64,000 nucleotides of DNA from contig JABFGH010000014.1 in assembly GCA_013112585.1 (NCBI GenBank), forward strand, positions 46,235 to 110,234, written 5' to 3'. The stretch is from Ignavibacteriota bacterium (GTDB taxonomy: Bacteria; Bacteroidota; Ignavibacteria; Ignavibacteriales; Melioribacteraceae). The position numbers and the translations under genes were made by a program. Positions within the stretch are counted from its first letter, which is position 1, and the number at the start of each line of letters is the position of its first letter. Positions 54,326 through 62,913 of the stretch are shown here, piece after piece. The notes under the pieces are model-generated. The model did no database searches. It was not told the origin of the DNA and saw nothing but the letters and a program-made list of their open reading frames with translations.

Positions 54326-56218
54326 TTATTCTTCTAAAGTAGAAATATTACCCGGATCAACACCAAGAGCTTTTGCTTTCAAAACCCTTCTCATAATTTT
54401 TCCGCTTCTTGTTTTAGGTAAAGAATCAACAAACTCAATACGTTCAGGTTTTGCAATTGGACCTACTTCATGTCCTACATGTTTTTTTAGTTCTTCTCTA
54501 AGTTTATCGCTCGGTGCAATACCGGAACGAAGAATTACATAAGTATAGATTACATTACCTTTCACATCATGGGGCATCCCAATCGCCGCAGCTTCCGCAA
54601 CTGCGTCATGACTAACTAATGCACTTTCTATTTCGGCAGTACCAAGCCTGTAACCCGAAACTTTAATTACATCATCAACTCTGCCGATAACCCAGAAGTA
54701 ACCGTCTTCATCTTTCTTAGCACTGTCGCCTGTTAAATAAACACCTTCAAACTTACCCCAGTATTGATCAACATATCTGTCATCATCATTATATATGGTT
54801 CTCACCATTGCAGGCCAGGGAGTTTTAATTATCAAGAATCCTTCTTCATTTGGTTTTACTGATTCACCTTCTTCATTCACTACATCCATTTCAATTCCGG
54901 GAAACGGACGAGTACCTGAACCCGGTTTGAGCGGTACGCAGGGCATTGGAGTAATCATAAACATTCCGGTTTCCGTCTGCCACCATGTATCCATAATTGG
55001 GCATTTACTATTCCCAACAACTTCGTAATACCATTTCCATGCTTCAGGGTTTATCGGTTCCCCAACTGAACCAAGCAAACGCAGTGATGATAGATTGTGA
55101 CGATTTACCCAAGCGTTGCCCCATCTCATTAAGCCCCGTATTGCGGTAGGCGCGGTATAGAATAAATTTATTCCATATCTTTCAATCATCTGCCACCAGC
55201 GATTTGGATATGGGAAATTTGGTGCACCTTCATAAATAAATGATGTTGTTCCATTTAAAAGCGGACCATAAACGATATAACTATGCCCTGTAATCCATCC
55301 GGGATCAGCAGCACACCAGTATCTATCCTCTTCCTTAATATCAAAAACATATTTTAAAGTTGCATAAGTACCAACCATATATCCGCCATGGGTGTGAAGT
55401 ATAGCTTTCGGTTTGCCCGTTGTGCCTGATGTATACAGCATGAATAAAGGGTCTTCTGCATCCATCTCTTCAATAGCACATCCATGATCAGCAATAGGTA
55501 GATTCATTAATTCGTGATACCACATGTCCCGACCGCTTTCCATGTTAATTTCATGACCGGTTCTTTTAACCACCAATACATGCTCTACTGTTGCTGCACG
55601 CCGCAAGGCTTCATCGGCAATATCTTTTAATCGTACTATTTTGCCCCGCTGGTAAGCACCATCGGCAACAATTAAAACTTTAGATTGACTATCTTCCAAT
55701 CTTTCATGCAATGCTTCAACAGAAAACCCGCCATAAACAACTGAGTGAATTGCACCAATTCTAGCGCATGCAAGCATTGCAGTCACTATTTCAGGAATTC
55801 TTCCCATATAAATTGTAACTCTATCCCCTTTTCCCACACCCAAACTTTTGAGAATATTTGCAAATCTGCATGTCTCCCGGTGCAAGGCATAGTAAGACAT
55901 ATTAGACTTAGTACCATCCTCCCCTTCCCAAATTAATGCTAATTTATTTCTTCTGAATGTTTTTACATGAGCATCCAGACAATTGTATGCAATATTCGTT
56001 TTGGCACCGACAAACCATTTATAAAACGGCTTCTTCGAATCATCAAGAACCTTATCCCATTTTTTGAACCAGCTTAATTCATTTGCTCGATCTTCCCAGA
56101 ATCCCTCATAGTTTTCCAGGGCATAATTATTTACTTCATCCCAATTTTTAACATTAGCATTTTTTACAATTTCGTCCGATGGATAATAAACCTCGCCTGA
56201 AAGTTTTTTGTCAGTCAT
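54326..56218 (-). CDS. acs: Acetyl-CoA synthetase (AMP-forming)
   Basis: 630 aa from ATG 56218, which has AGGAGT upstream (the frame opens at 56239). Converts acetate, ATP and CoA to acetyl-CoA via acetyl-AMP. Adenylate-forming motifs: YTSGTTGKPKAILHTHGG, DTWWQTETGM, YLTGDSA with GRVDDVIKVSGYRLG, and the catalytic, acetylation-regulated lysine in PKTRSGKIMRR. Length is as for E. coli Acs (652). It would re-activate the acetate released by citrate lyase. Convergent with the small membrane protein gene. Confidence 0.96.
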   Translation of the reverse strand: MTDKKLSGEVYYPSDEIVKNANVKNWDEVNNYALENYEGFWEDRANELSWFKKWDKVLDDSKKPFYKWFVGAKTNIAYNCLDAHVKTFRRNKLALIWEGEDGTKSNMSYYALHRETCRFANILKSLGVGKGDRVTIYMGRIPEIVTAMLACARIGAIHSVVYGGFSVEALHERLEDSQSKVLIVADGAYQRGKIVRLKDIADEALRRAATVEHVLVVKRTGHEINMESGRDMWYHELMNLPIADHGCAIEEMDAEDPLFMLYTSGTTGKPKAILHTHGGYMVGTYATLKYVFDIKEEDRYWCAADPGWITGHSYIVYGPLLNGTTSFIYEGAPNFPYPNRWWQMIERYGINLFYTAPTAIRGLMRWGNAWVNRHNLSSLRLLGSVGEPINPEAWKWYYEVVGNSKCPIMDTWWQTETGMFMITPMPCVPLKPGSGTRPFPGIEMDVVNEEGESVKPNEEGFLIIKTPWPAMVRTIYNDDDRYVDQYWGKFEGVYLTGDSAKKDEDGYFWVIGRVDDVIKVSGYRLGTAEIESALVSHDAVAEAAAIGMPHDVKGNVIYTYVILRSGIAPSDKLREELKKHVGHEVGPIAKPERIEFVDSLPKTRSGKIMRRVLKAKALGVDPGNISTLEE

Positions 56219-56436
56219 TTGAACTCCTATTTTAAACATTTGGGAAAATGAATTAAGTTTAATTGGAATGAAGATAGTTTATTCTTAAAATAATTACAAT
56301 ACAGAATATCTTTTTTACGTATTTAAGAATACAGCTCAATTATTTATTGAATAATTTGAAATAAAATTTATATATTTACTATTCATTTTTGATGTTCTTA
56401 AAATATTTAACTCATGAAATTTAGTACATCCCGCTT

Positions 56437-56488
56437 GGAGAGGTGGGTGAGTGGCTGATCCCGCTAGGGCGGGATGCTAAACAAGTAG
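56437..56488 (+). pseudogene. Truncated tRNA-Ser copy
   Basis: 56437-56458 is identical to the first 22 bases of the intact tRNA-Ser at 56777 (GGAGAGGTGGGTGAGTGGCT plus GA). Then the sequence changes to a TCCCGC/GCGGGA hairpin, followed by TGCTAAAC, which matches the anticodon loop region of the intact gene. The variable, T and acceptor-3' parts are missing. Confidence 0.8.
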
Positions 56489-56520
56489 TTCTTTATATTG
56501 TGAAATAATTAAAGTTTATC

Positions 56521-56766
56521 ATGGAATATGTAGTCTACATTCTAAGAAGTTTAGATTATAAAAGATACTATATTGGTCATTCAAAAAATATTAATAGAAG
56601 ATTATCTGAACATAATTCTGGGAGTGTAAAATCCACCAAAGCATATTTGCCGTGGGAAATAATTTATGAGGAGAAATTTAAAACGAAATCAAATGCTTAT
56701 CGCCGTGAATTGCAAATAAAAAGTTTTAAAAGCGGAAATGCATTTCATAAACTTCTCAAAGATTAA
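56521..56766 (+). CDS. Single-domain GIY-YIG nuclease family protein
   Basis: 81 aa that cover just one GIY-YIG domain: EYVVYILRS, RYYIGHSKNINRRLSEHNSG, and KSTKAYLPWEIIYEE with the catalytic-type Arg, Glu pattern. It lies between the broken and the intact tRNA-Ser copies, 32 bp after one and 10 bp before the other. Similar tiny GIY-YIG genes are common near tRNA and rRNA genes in this group. Whether it cuts DNA to spread itself is unknown. Confidence 0.88.
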   Translation: MEYVVYILRSLDYKRYYIGHSKNINRRLSEHNSGSVKSTKAYLPWEIIYEEKFKTKSNAYRRELQIKSFKSGNAFHKLLKD

Positions 56767-56776
56767 GTCCACTCAT

Positions 56777-56866
<90 letters not shown>

Positions 56867-56874
56867 TCTAAAAT

Positions 56875-56924
56875 AAAAAAGCCCGTTTATAGCTAATTTA
56901 AGCTGTTTTCGGGCTTTCTTTTTT
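56875..56924 (+). terminator. Intrinsic terminator after tRNA-Ser
   Basis: AAAGCCCG (56878-56885) pairs with CGGGCTTT (56910-56917), with an inner AGCT/AGCT stem, and is followed by CTTTTTT. Confidence 0.87.
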
Positions 56925-57046
56925 AAAAACCTACCGCTGTAACCGCCTAAAACGTACCTCGCTGATGTGTCTTGGGCACTTTTTGGGCATTTTTTGGGCA
57001 CTTCTTTAAGTTTAAACTATGGGATAAAATAGGCGTTTCGGGGGTT

Positions 57047-57391
57047 TTAGCCACCCTTATTTTTTAGTCTTTTTCGTAGTTTTATTATTGTTATTCTGTC
57101 CATTCTTAATTCCGTTTGAATTTTATTATTATTGAAATCATAGTCAATTAGTTTAATAAATAGTAGAACCTTTTTTAAATCAATATTTATTCCTTCGAGT
57201 AAACTTCCCTTTCTACGATTCCATTCCCTAGTACATTTATAACATTTAATTTTTCCTCTTCTTATCCTACCCAAGGATTCGGAACTACAGTAGAGACAAT
57301 GTTTAAAGGTTTTCAACATTCCAATTGAACGTAAATAGCTTTCTACCGCCTTTTCATCAAACAATAATTTTGATAGCTCTATTAAGTCCAT
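57047..57391 (-). CDS. Zinc-ribbon/HTH protein resembling an IS1595-type transposase N-terminus
   Basis: 114 aa with a good GGAGG site. An N-terminal helix (DLIELSKLLFDEKAVESYL), a zinc ribbon (CLYCSS and CYKC), RKGSLLEGINIDLKKVLLFI, and a C-terminal HTH-like end (RMDRITIIKLRKRLKN). This order is that of the first third of IS1595/ISXO2 transposases, but the DDE nuclease part is absent. It may be a transposase remnant or a DNA-binding protein derived from one. It lies outside the integrase terminator, closest to the tRNA. Confidence 0.65.
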   Translation of the reverse strand: MDLIELSKLLFDEKAVESYLRSIGMLKTFKHCLYCSSESLGRIRRGKIKCYKCTREWNRRKGSLLEGINIDLKKVLLFIKLIDYDFNNNKIQTELRMDRITIIKLRKRLKNKGG

Positions 57392-57404
57392 TTATTTTCC
57401 TCCA

Positions 57405-57434
57405 TAAAAAAAGCCGACCAGATTGTACGGCTTT
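57405..57434 (-). terminator. Intrinsic terminator of the integrase gene
   Basis: AAAGCCG (57410-57416) pairs with CGGCTTT (57428-57434). On the minus strand a run of T follows (the seven A bases from 57406). It separates the integrase unit from the zinc-ribbon gene. Confidence 0.82.
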
Positions 57435-57461
57435 GAGATGGCTGTTATTTTAATTTAATTG

Positions 57462-58526
57462 CTATTTTATTAATTCATCCAACTTTGTGAGCTTAACTTG
57501 CAAACTCTTTGGATCTATTTTAGTGTAACGGTCTGTAATCGACTCCCCTTTATGCCCCATCAAATACTGCCTTTCTTCATACTGGATACCTATATTTAGA
57601 ACATGACTCGAAAAAGTGTGTCTCCATTTATGCAAGGTCGCATTCTTTGTTATTCCTGCTTCCTCCGCTATGGCTTTACATTTTCCAAGGTAGTTACGCT
57701 CAGTTATCATTTTTCCACTTCCCAATGTGAAGACATATCCATTCTTTTTATTTCCTTTCATCTCAACCAACATATCATACAATGTATCAGTCATAGGAAT
57801 ATCTCTCTCTGATGTTATCGTCTTGGTCTCGTAGTTATCATAGTTTCTGATCATTATTAATTTCTGTCCAAGATCAATACTCTTCTCCCATCTTAGCGAT
57901 TGCAACTCACTTATTCTTAATCCAGTTAATAGCAAAGTTTTGAATACTTGACGATCCTTCTGTTCCATCTTCACATCGAAGAATGATTTTATTTCATCTT
58001 TATCGTAGTACTCTTCTTGCTTTTCTATTAGCGATTTTACTTTTTCTTTAAGTGATTTAATATGTGAGAGAGGATTCTTGATCAACCTATCTCTAATTAT
58101 CTCATAATCAAATAATGCTTTTATTACCATGAGGTAGAAGTTGATAGTCTTTGCAGCTGCAGTGCTGCGAGAAAGCACAGACAAAAACTTATCAGCGTGC
58201 TCCCGTTTGAAATCCTCCATGTTTATTATTTTCTCATTGCTGCAGAATATTCTAAACTGATCCAATACCCTTTTATATTTTTTCTTTGACTTTTCCTTCA
58301 AGTCCATTTTTGTGAGCATGAACTCAGTTACAGAATTTTCTACTGATGACTTCTTATTAATAATGCCTGCTGCAATAAGTCTCTGATCTGATTTTTCTTT
58401 TTCTATCCTATCTACAAATGCTTTTGCATATTTGTGTTTCTCAAATCGAATTCTGTGTCGTTTACCAGTATAGTCGTAAACAGTAATTTGAAATTTCCCA
58501 TTCTTCAATTGTTTAATTGCTCCCAT
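57462..58526 (-). CDS. int: Tyrosine site-specific integrase
   Basis: 354 aa. N-terminal arm-binding region (KNGKFQITVYDYTGKRHRI), SAM-like core-binding domain (about 60-165), and a catalytic domain with Arg in LTGLRISELQSLRW, HKWRHTF (His-x-x-Arg), LMGHKGE, and the nucleophile Tyr in DRYTKI. All catalytic residues are present, so it should be active. The excisionase-type gene lies 2 bp upstream. Placed 600 bp from tRNA-Ser, its likely target. Confidence 0.94.
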   Translation of the reverse strand: MGAIKQLKNGKFQITVYDYTGKRHRIRFEKHKYAKAFVDRIEKEKSDQRLIAAGIINKKSSVENSVTEFMLTKMDLKEKSKKKYKRVLDQFRIFCSNEKIINMEDFKREHADKFLSVLSRSTAAAKTINFYLMVIKALFDYEIIRDRLIKNPLSHIKSLKEKVKSLIEKQEEYYDKDEIKSFFDVKMEQKDRQVFKTLLLTGLRISELQSLRWEKSIDLGQKLIMIRNYDNYETKTITSERDIPMTDTLYDMLVEMKGNKKNGYVFTLGSGKMITERNYLGKCKAIAEEAGITKNATLHKWRHTFSSHVLNIGIQYEERQYLMGHKGESITDRYTKIDPKSLQVKLTKLDELIK

Positions 58527-58528
58527 CG

Positions 58529-58834
58529 TTAAACTCCTTTTGTCATGATTTGTGCGAGGGTTAGTTTGTTGATCATGTGTCGATCACCAAGTTTTGTAGC
58601 TTGGATTTTACCGTTTCGTACCCGTGCTCCCACAAAGTCATCACTTAAATTGAGTATTTCGGATGCTTCTTTAATTGAATAGAGGATTTTCTCTGGGTCG
58701 AATCGATCCAGCATACTTAAGTTGAACTCAAATAGATTATCGGCAGTTAATGAAGGCGGAAGATTTGCTCCCGCCGGTTCATTCACTTTCCCGAAATCGA
58801 TCTTTGTTCTGTTATTTGACTTAAGTGCTGTCAC
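58529..58834 (-). CDS. Excisionase-type MerR/HTH_17 DNA-binding protein
   Basis: 101 aa. The C-terminal half is an excisionase-type winged HTH: ILYSIKEASEILNLSDDFVG, then ATKLGDRHMINKLTL. The N-terminal half is low in structure. Two bp from the integrase start, so co-translated, which supports a recombination directionality role. An alternative is a simple regulator of the integrase. Confidence 0.78.
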   Translation of the reverse strand: MTALKSNNRTKIDFGKVNEPAGANLPPSLTADNLFEFNLSMLDRFDPEKILYSIKEASEILNLSDDFVGARVRNGKIQATKLGDRHMINKLTLAQIMTKGV

Positions 58835-58852
58835 TATTCTTATTCCCTATAA

Positions 58853-59242
58853 TTAGTTAAAATTGACAAAGTTTGAATAAGGTCGATTATTATTTGGCAA
58901 TATGAGATCTGGCAGCGCATCTTTATCATCTACAGAAGATGACTTTGGGATCAAATATGCACTTCGGTCAGATAATAAATCATTGAGCTCTATTTTAATG
59001 ACAGAACCTAACCAACCATAATCATGTAAATTGTTAACGATTATCTCACAAGATTCCATCAAATCTTCTAAATCATTAATTGTAATTACCAAACCATCCT
59101 TGTAATAATTAACTGAATATGAAGGACGAAAATCATTAGTTGATAATTCAAAAAGAATTTGGTTGACTATAGTATTGATTTGAACTTGAACATCATCAAG
59201 ATCGATAAGTATACAGTGGATGTAAATAATTAAATTATTCAT
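58853..59242 (-). CDS. Hypothetical protein of the integrated element
   Basis: 129 aa, acidic, no signal peptide. Alternating strand-helix pattern (YIHCILIDLDDVQVQINTIV, SVNYYKDGLVITINDLEDLM, GSVIKIELNDLL). I do not recognise the family. AAGGAAAA ribosome site before ATG 59242. Part of the minus-strand integrase row. Confidence 0.65.
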   Translation of the reverse strand: MNNLIIYIHCILIDLDDVQVQINTIVNQILFELSTNDFRPSYSVNYYKDGLVITINDLEDLMESCEIIVNNLHDYGWLGSVIKIELNDLLSDRSAYLIPKSSSVDDKDALPDLILPNNNRPYSNFVNFN

Positions 59243-59312
59243 TTTATTTTTCCTTTAATTTTAAATTAACGGAGGCCAAAACAATGGCCCCTAAAGTTTG
59301 AAACAATTATTG

Positions 59313-60041
59313 CTACTTTCCAACTTTCAATTCATTGCGAAAATGTTGCATGTAAATCGTTCTAGCATCCGGATTTGCGGCAACTTTAGTTAAAAGGTTT
59401 CTTGGAGCTTTAATTAGGGCTTGCAGCATAACTGCATCACCTTTCTTGGAACCAGACTTTGCTACATTTGCCTTTAGAGTCTTTAACTCTTCATCGGATA
59501 ATCCATTGACTAGCTTTGTAATTGCTGCTTTGACATTTCCACCGTACCGATTATGATAACTAGTTCTTTTAGCACTGATACGTACATTGCTTCTAACTAT
59601 GCGGTTAGTATCATTTTTAAATGAGTTGGTTAAGCTTCTCTCAAGTTGAGAGATGTTTTTCTTAATAATCTGCTGAGACTTCTTTAAGTTGCGTATCTCA
59701 TTTCTGACTTTTGTTTTCTGAAAACCACTTAATATATTTCTCTTTCCAGAAATCTTAAACTTACCGCTAGATTTTAATAATTCTGTTTTTTCTTCGAGGG
59801 CAGTTTTAATATCATTAGAAGCTGAGAACAACTCTTCTAACTTAACTTCTACTGAACCAGTATTTTTTGATAAAGTATTATGTGAAGATGCAAACATTAA
59901 AATTCGTTTATCTCTTGCTTTGATAACTTCTTGTTCAGCTTTCTTTTTTGCTTCCTCTTCATTACTAGTGTTTTTAAGTTCCGGTTTGGTACTGGCTGAA
60001 TTAGGCGGTGTTGCCTTGTTTGAAGATTTTTTTGAGTCCAT
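59313..60041 (-). CDS. Hypothetical basic helical protein of the integrated element
   Basis: 242 aa from ATG 60041, which has GGAGA 6 nt upstream (the frame opens at 60053). Low-complexity Ser/Lys/Glu-rich first 40 residues, then long helices (LEELFSASNDIKTALEEKTE, NEIRNLKKSQQIIKKNISQL) and a basic C-terminal half. Looks like a nucleic-acid-binding or structural protein. No family recognised. A 215-bp gap separates it from the upstream AAA+ gene. Confidence 0.65.
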   Translation of the reverse strand: MDSKKSSNKATPPNSASTKPELKNTSNEEEAKKKAEQEVIKARDKRILMFASSHNTLSKNTGSVEVKLEELFSASNDIKTALEEKTELLKSSGKFKISGKRNILSGFQKTKVRNEIRNLKKSQQIIKKNISQLERSLTNSFKNDTNRIVRSNVRISAKRTSYHNRYGGNVKAAITKLVNGLSDEELKTLKANVAKSGSKKGDAVMLQALIKAPRNLLTKVAANPDARTIYMQHFRNELKVGK

Positions 60042-60256
60042 AATGCTCTCCATTGATTTAAGTTAAAAAAATTAGTTTCGAAACGGTTGATAAGGCTGGC
60101 CAGCTTTAGATTAAAATCTACTTATCAGTTGCTTCTTGAATAGATATAGACATAGAATGTGCCTATATATTTATTTGGATTTTGGAACAAAATGGGTGTT
60201 TAAAGAATGAGGACATCTCTATTTGTAGAGATTGGTTCTACTAGAGTTGATATGTA

Positions 60257-62119
60257 CTAAAGTTTTTTAAGATTGTTTATTGCTTCTTTATATTTCGCTA
60301 ACCTCTTATAAAGGATTGAGTCTTTACCTTGTGAACCGGTTAACCCTAAAAACTTTGATGATCTTGTTACGGGGATTTGCAAATCCTCCAAATAAATTTT
60401 TGCAACAATCGGTTCTATAATATCTTTCAGGAATCTACCATTTTCATCTTTCCATTTTCCTAAAAAATATTTTAGTTGGTTTTCCAAATGTGAGTATTGT
60501 TGCTTGCTAATAGCTTCATTACGAGGAGGATCATTGTTTATTAAATCATTTGTAATTTCACTTATATTTTTATGTCTCGCTTCGTTGTAAATTTTCTCAA
60601 TGTAAAATTTTAATTGCCTAATATTGCCAGGCCAATTAAATAAGGACAGTTTTTCGATTACGGCAGGAGTAATTTCCATTGGATATTTATTTATATTAAT
60701 TAAGTTTTTAATAAAATGATCGACTAAAATCTTTACATCTTCACGTCTCTCTCTTAGTGGTGGAATATCAAATACTCTTTGATGAATTCTTTCATATAAA
60801 TCCTCAGCAAATTGATTATTAGAAACCTGTTCTTCCAAATTGGAGTTAGTTCCAAAAATTATTTTAACATCTGTCTCAACTGAATTCTCACTATCACCAA
60901 AACTATAAAATATTCCTTTATCTAAATAAGTTAATAACATCTTCTGTACATCCAATTCAAGAGTTCCCACTTCATCCAAAAAAAGTATACCACCTTCTGC
61001 TTTTTGAATAAACCCAATCCCGTCGGCTATTGCCCCAGTAAAAGATCCTTTTTTCCAACCAAATAAAATTGAATGTGCAGTTTCACTTCTTAATAATGCA
61101 CAGTTTTGTGAAATGAAAGGTTTTGATGATCGATTACTGTTTTTATGTATTATTTCAGCGATATGAGTTTTACCAATTCCGCTTTCACCTAGTAGGACTA
61201 TTGTTGATCTATCATTTAGAGAATATGAGATTTCTTTTAATATTGTATGAAACTTTAAATTTATTGTATTGTTTTTAGATATAAGATTTTTTTGTACTCT
61301 TGATAATTCTTTTTGAATGTAAATATCCTGTTTTGCCAAAGATGTCCACTTGAAAAAAGCTTTATCAAATGTATTCATAGTTTTATTGTTCACAAAACCA
61401 AAATAAATTGTGTTAACACTGCTGAGAGATTTATCACGATAATATGTAATTATGGTTTCGGCTACCTCATTTGCGATTTCTTCGGCAATTCTCGGTCTAT
61501 TAACTTCATCAGATGTTAAGACATAATAGAACCCTAATCCAAAGAATGATATATTGGATAAGTTTCTTTTTTCTACATCATCTAATACTTTAATAATGCC
61601 GACATTTAAATCTGATAAATTTAGTTTTTTCTCATCGTTATAATATAAAATATGGTAACTCATTGGAGTTGAAATTTGAGGATGCTCAATCCTTATAATG
61701 TCGCCAGCTTTTTTGAAACCTATTTCACTTTGTCGATCTTTCAAAAAGGATTCACCAAGCCGGTTCAATAAATCAAAAGAAGAACCTCGGTCAGAATAGA
61801 AGAAGTATTTCTCAGCATGAATCGTACTGACTAAAGTATCACTTTTATGTGAAAATAGATTTTTATGTTCAAGTACGATTTTTATATTTTTATTGATTTT
61901 GTATTCTTCCCTTGCTGGATATTTCTCACGTCTGGTAGCTTCATGTATTAACTCATCCACCCTATTCAATTTTTGATTTAGGTAAATTCTTTTTTGCAAG
62001 AACGATTCGTATTCTTTTTCATCAAACTTGTCAATTTCTTCAAGTTGAAGAATTTTATTATTTATCACTTCATACGCTTTTTGTAATTCAGTTTCGTTTA
62101 AGCGTTCAAACTCTTTCAT
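60257..62119 (-). CDS. Macro-like domain fused to a sigma-54 AAA+ transcription activator
   Basis: 620 aa. Residues 1-70 are a charged coiled coil. Residues about 80-255 read as a macro (ADP-ribose-binding-type) domain: DTLVSTIHAEKYFFYSD, GFKKAGDIIRI, LNVGIIKVLDDVEKRNLSNI, SFFGLGFYYVL, VNTIYFGFVNNKTMNTF. Then a full bacterial enhancer-binding AAA+ domain: Walker A GESGIGKT (311-318), sigma-54 contact loop GSFTGA (358-363), Walker B GGILFLDEVG (376-385), PPLRERREDV and WPGNIRQL. A Fis-type HTH closes the protein (about 585-612). Overlaps the upstream cyclase-like gene by ATGA. The macro call is by pattern and needs a structure or profile search. Confidence 0.8.
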   Translation of the reverse strand: MKEFERLNETELQKAYEVINNKILQLEEIDKFDEKEYESFLQKRIYLNQKLNRVDELIHEATRREKYPAREEYKINKNIKIVLEHKNLFSHKSDTLVSTIHAEKYFFYSDRGSSFDLLNRLGESFLKDRQSEIGFKKAGDIIRIEHPQISTPMSYHILYYNDEKKLNLSDLNVGIIKVLDDVEKRNLSNISFFGLGFYYVLTSDEVNRPRIAEEIANEVAETIITYYRDKSLSSVNTIYFGFVNNKTMNTFDKAFFKWTSLAKQDIYIQKELSRVQKNLISKNNTINLKFHTILKEISYSLNDRSTIVLLGESGIGKTHIAEIIHKNSNRSSKPFISQNCALLRSETAHSILFGWKKGSFTGAIADGIGFIQKAEGGILFLDEVGTLELDVQKMLLTYLDKGIFYSFGDSENSVETDVKIIFGTNSNLEEQVSNNQFAEDLYERIHQRVFDIPPLRERREDVKILVDHFIKNLININKYPMEITPAVIEKLSLFNWPGNIRQLKFYIEKIYNEARHKNISEITNDLINNDPPRNEAISKQQYSHLENQLKYFLGKWKDENGRFLKDIIEPIVAKIYLEDLQIPVTRSSKFLGLTGSQGKDSILYKRLAKYKEAINNLKKL

Positions 62120-62901
62120 TTGAATCCTTTGTTTTCTTTAATGATTTTATCAATGATTTTAGCTTTTTTATTATCAATCCCAAAAGTATTTGTCAATTCC
62201 TTTACTTGGTGCGGATCATAAGAATTAATAATCGAATTAAATATTGGGAGGGTATTTGTTAAATTGTTCTTATACTTAATCATTTTGAAATAAATAAAAT
62301 TTCGTAATGCAACTACACCATTGTCTTTATTGCCGACTAAGCTTTTAAATTTCTCAATATCTATATTTTTTTCTACAGGCTTCCTCAACAAATATAAAAA
62401 TTCATAATATTCTTTAGCCGCTTTATTTGAACTATCATTTTTAATATTTGACAAAAAATTGTCTATTTTTTCTATTATTTCTTCTTTTTTAAAAGTAAAG
62501 CTTCCAAATGAAATCGTGAATTTGTTAAACCCTACAATATTATTTTTAATTATTTCATCATTAACAGATTGGTCTAAATAATATTTAAATAATTTCAAAG
62601 TTTCATAATTATTTCCAACGGAGAATAGACTAATTTCTTCCCCACTTGGTAAATAAACATAATTATTTTCATCAAGTTCATTGGCAACAATAAACTCTTT
62701 CAATTTCTGTCTGATTACATTAATTGTAAAATCGACAAAGTTATGTGCAATAGCTCGCCCATGCTCAGCTACAAGAAAACCTAAATTGTCAACATCACCA
62801 ATTATTATATTAAAATATTCATAATTATTGTCTTTGAATAATTTAATTAAGTTAATAATCTCCTCATTACAAAAAGATAAGTTTTTATTTAGATTATTAA
62901 T
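62116..62901 (-). CDS. GGDEF/Cas10-like palm-domain protein (putative nucleotide cyclase), non-standard start
   Basis: The frame is open from 62913 (after TAG at 62916-62914) to the stop at 62116, but the first ATG/GTG/TTG in it is TTG 62703, which would cut the domain in half. Using an ATT at 62901, nine bases after AGGGG, gives 261 aa. Palm landmarks: NIIIGDVDNLGFLVAEHG (residues 31-48; two Asp for metal), helix AIAHNFVDFTINVIRQKLKE, turn YLPSGEEISLF (SGEE at 86-89 in place of GGDE/GGDD), and FTISFGSFTF. A helical C-terminal half of about 120 residues has no family I know. DVDNLG is Cas10-like, the overall order fits GGDEF. Start codon is uncertain. Confidence 0.7.
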   Translation of the reverse strand: MNNLNKNLSFCNEEIINLIKLFKDNNYEYFNIIIGDVDNLGFLVAEHGRAIAHNFVDFTINVIRQKLKEFIVANELDENNYVYLPSGEEISLFSVGNNYETLKLFKYYLDQSVNDEIIKNNIVGFNKFTISFGSFTFKKEEIIEKIDNFLSNIKNDSSNKAAKEYYEFLYLLRKPVEKNIDIEKFKSLVGNKDNGVVALRNFIYFKMIKYKNNLTNTLPIFNSIINSYDPHQVKELTNTFGIDNKKAKIIDKIIKENKGFK

Positions 62902-62913
62902 AGTATTGATCCC

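Noticed and set aside
60149..60165. Sigma-54 promoter-like GGCAC-N-TG on the minus strand before the 59313-60041 gene
   Set aside because: The -12 element reads ATGT and lacks the required GC, so it is not a convincing site. A real one would strengthen the activator model.
62116..62703. Annotating the cyclase-like gene from TTG 62703
   Set aside because: This start removes the DVDN strand although the frame continues upstream with clear palm-domain residues.
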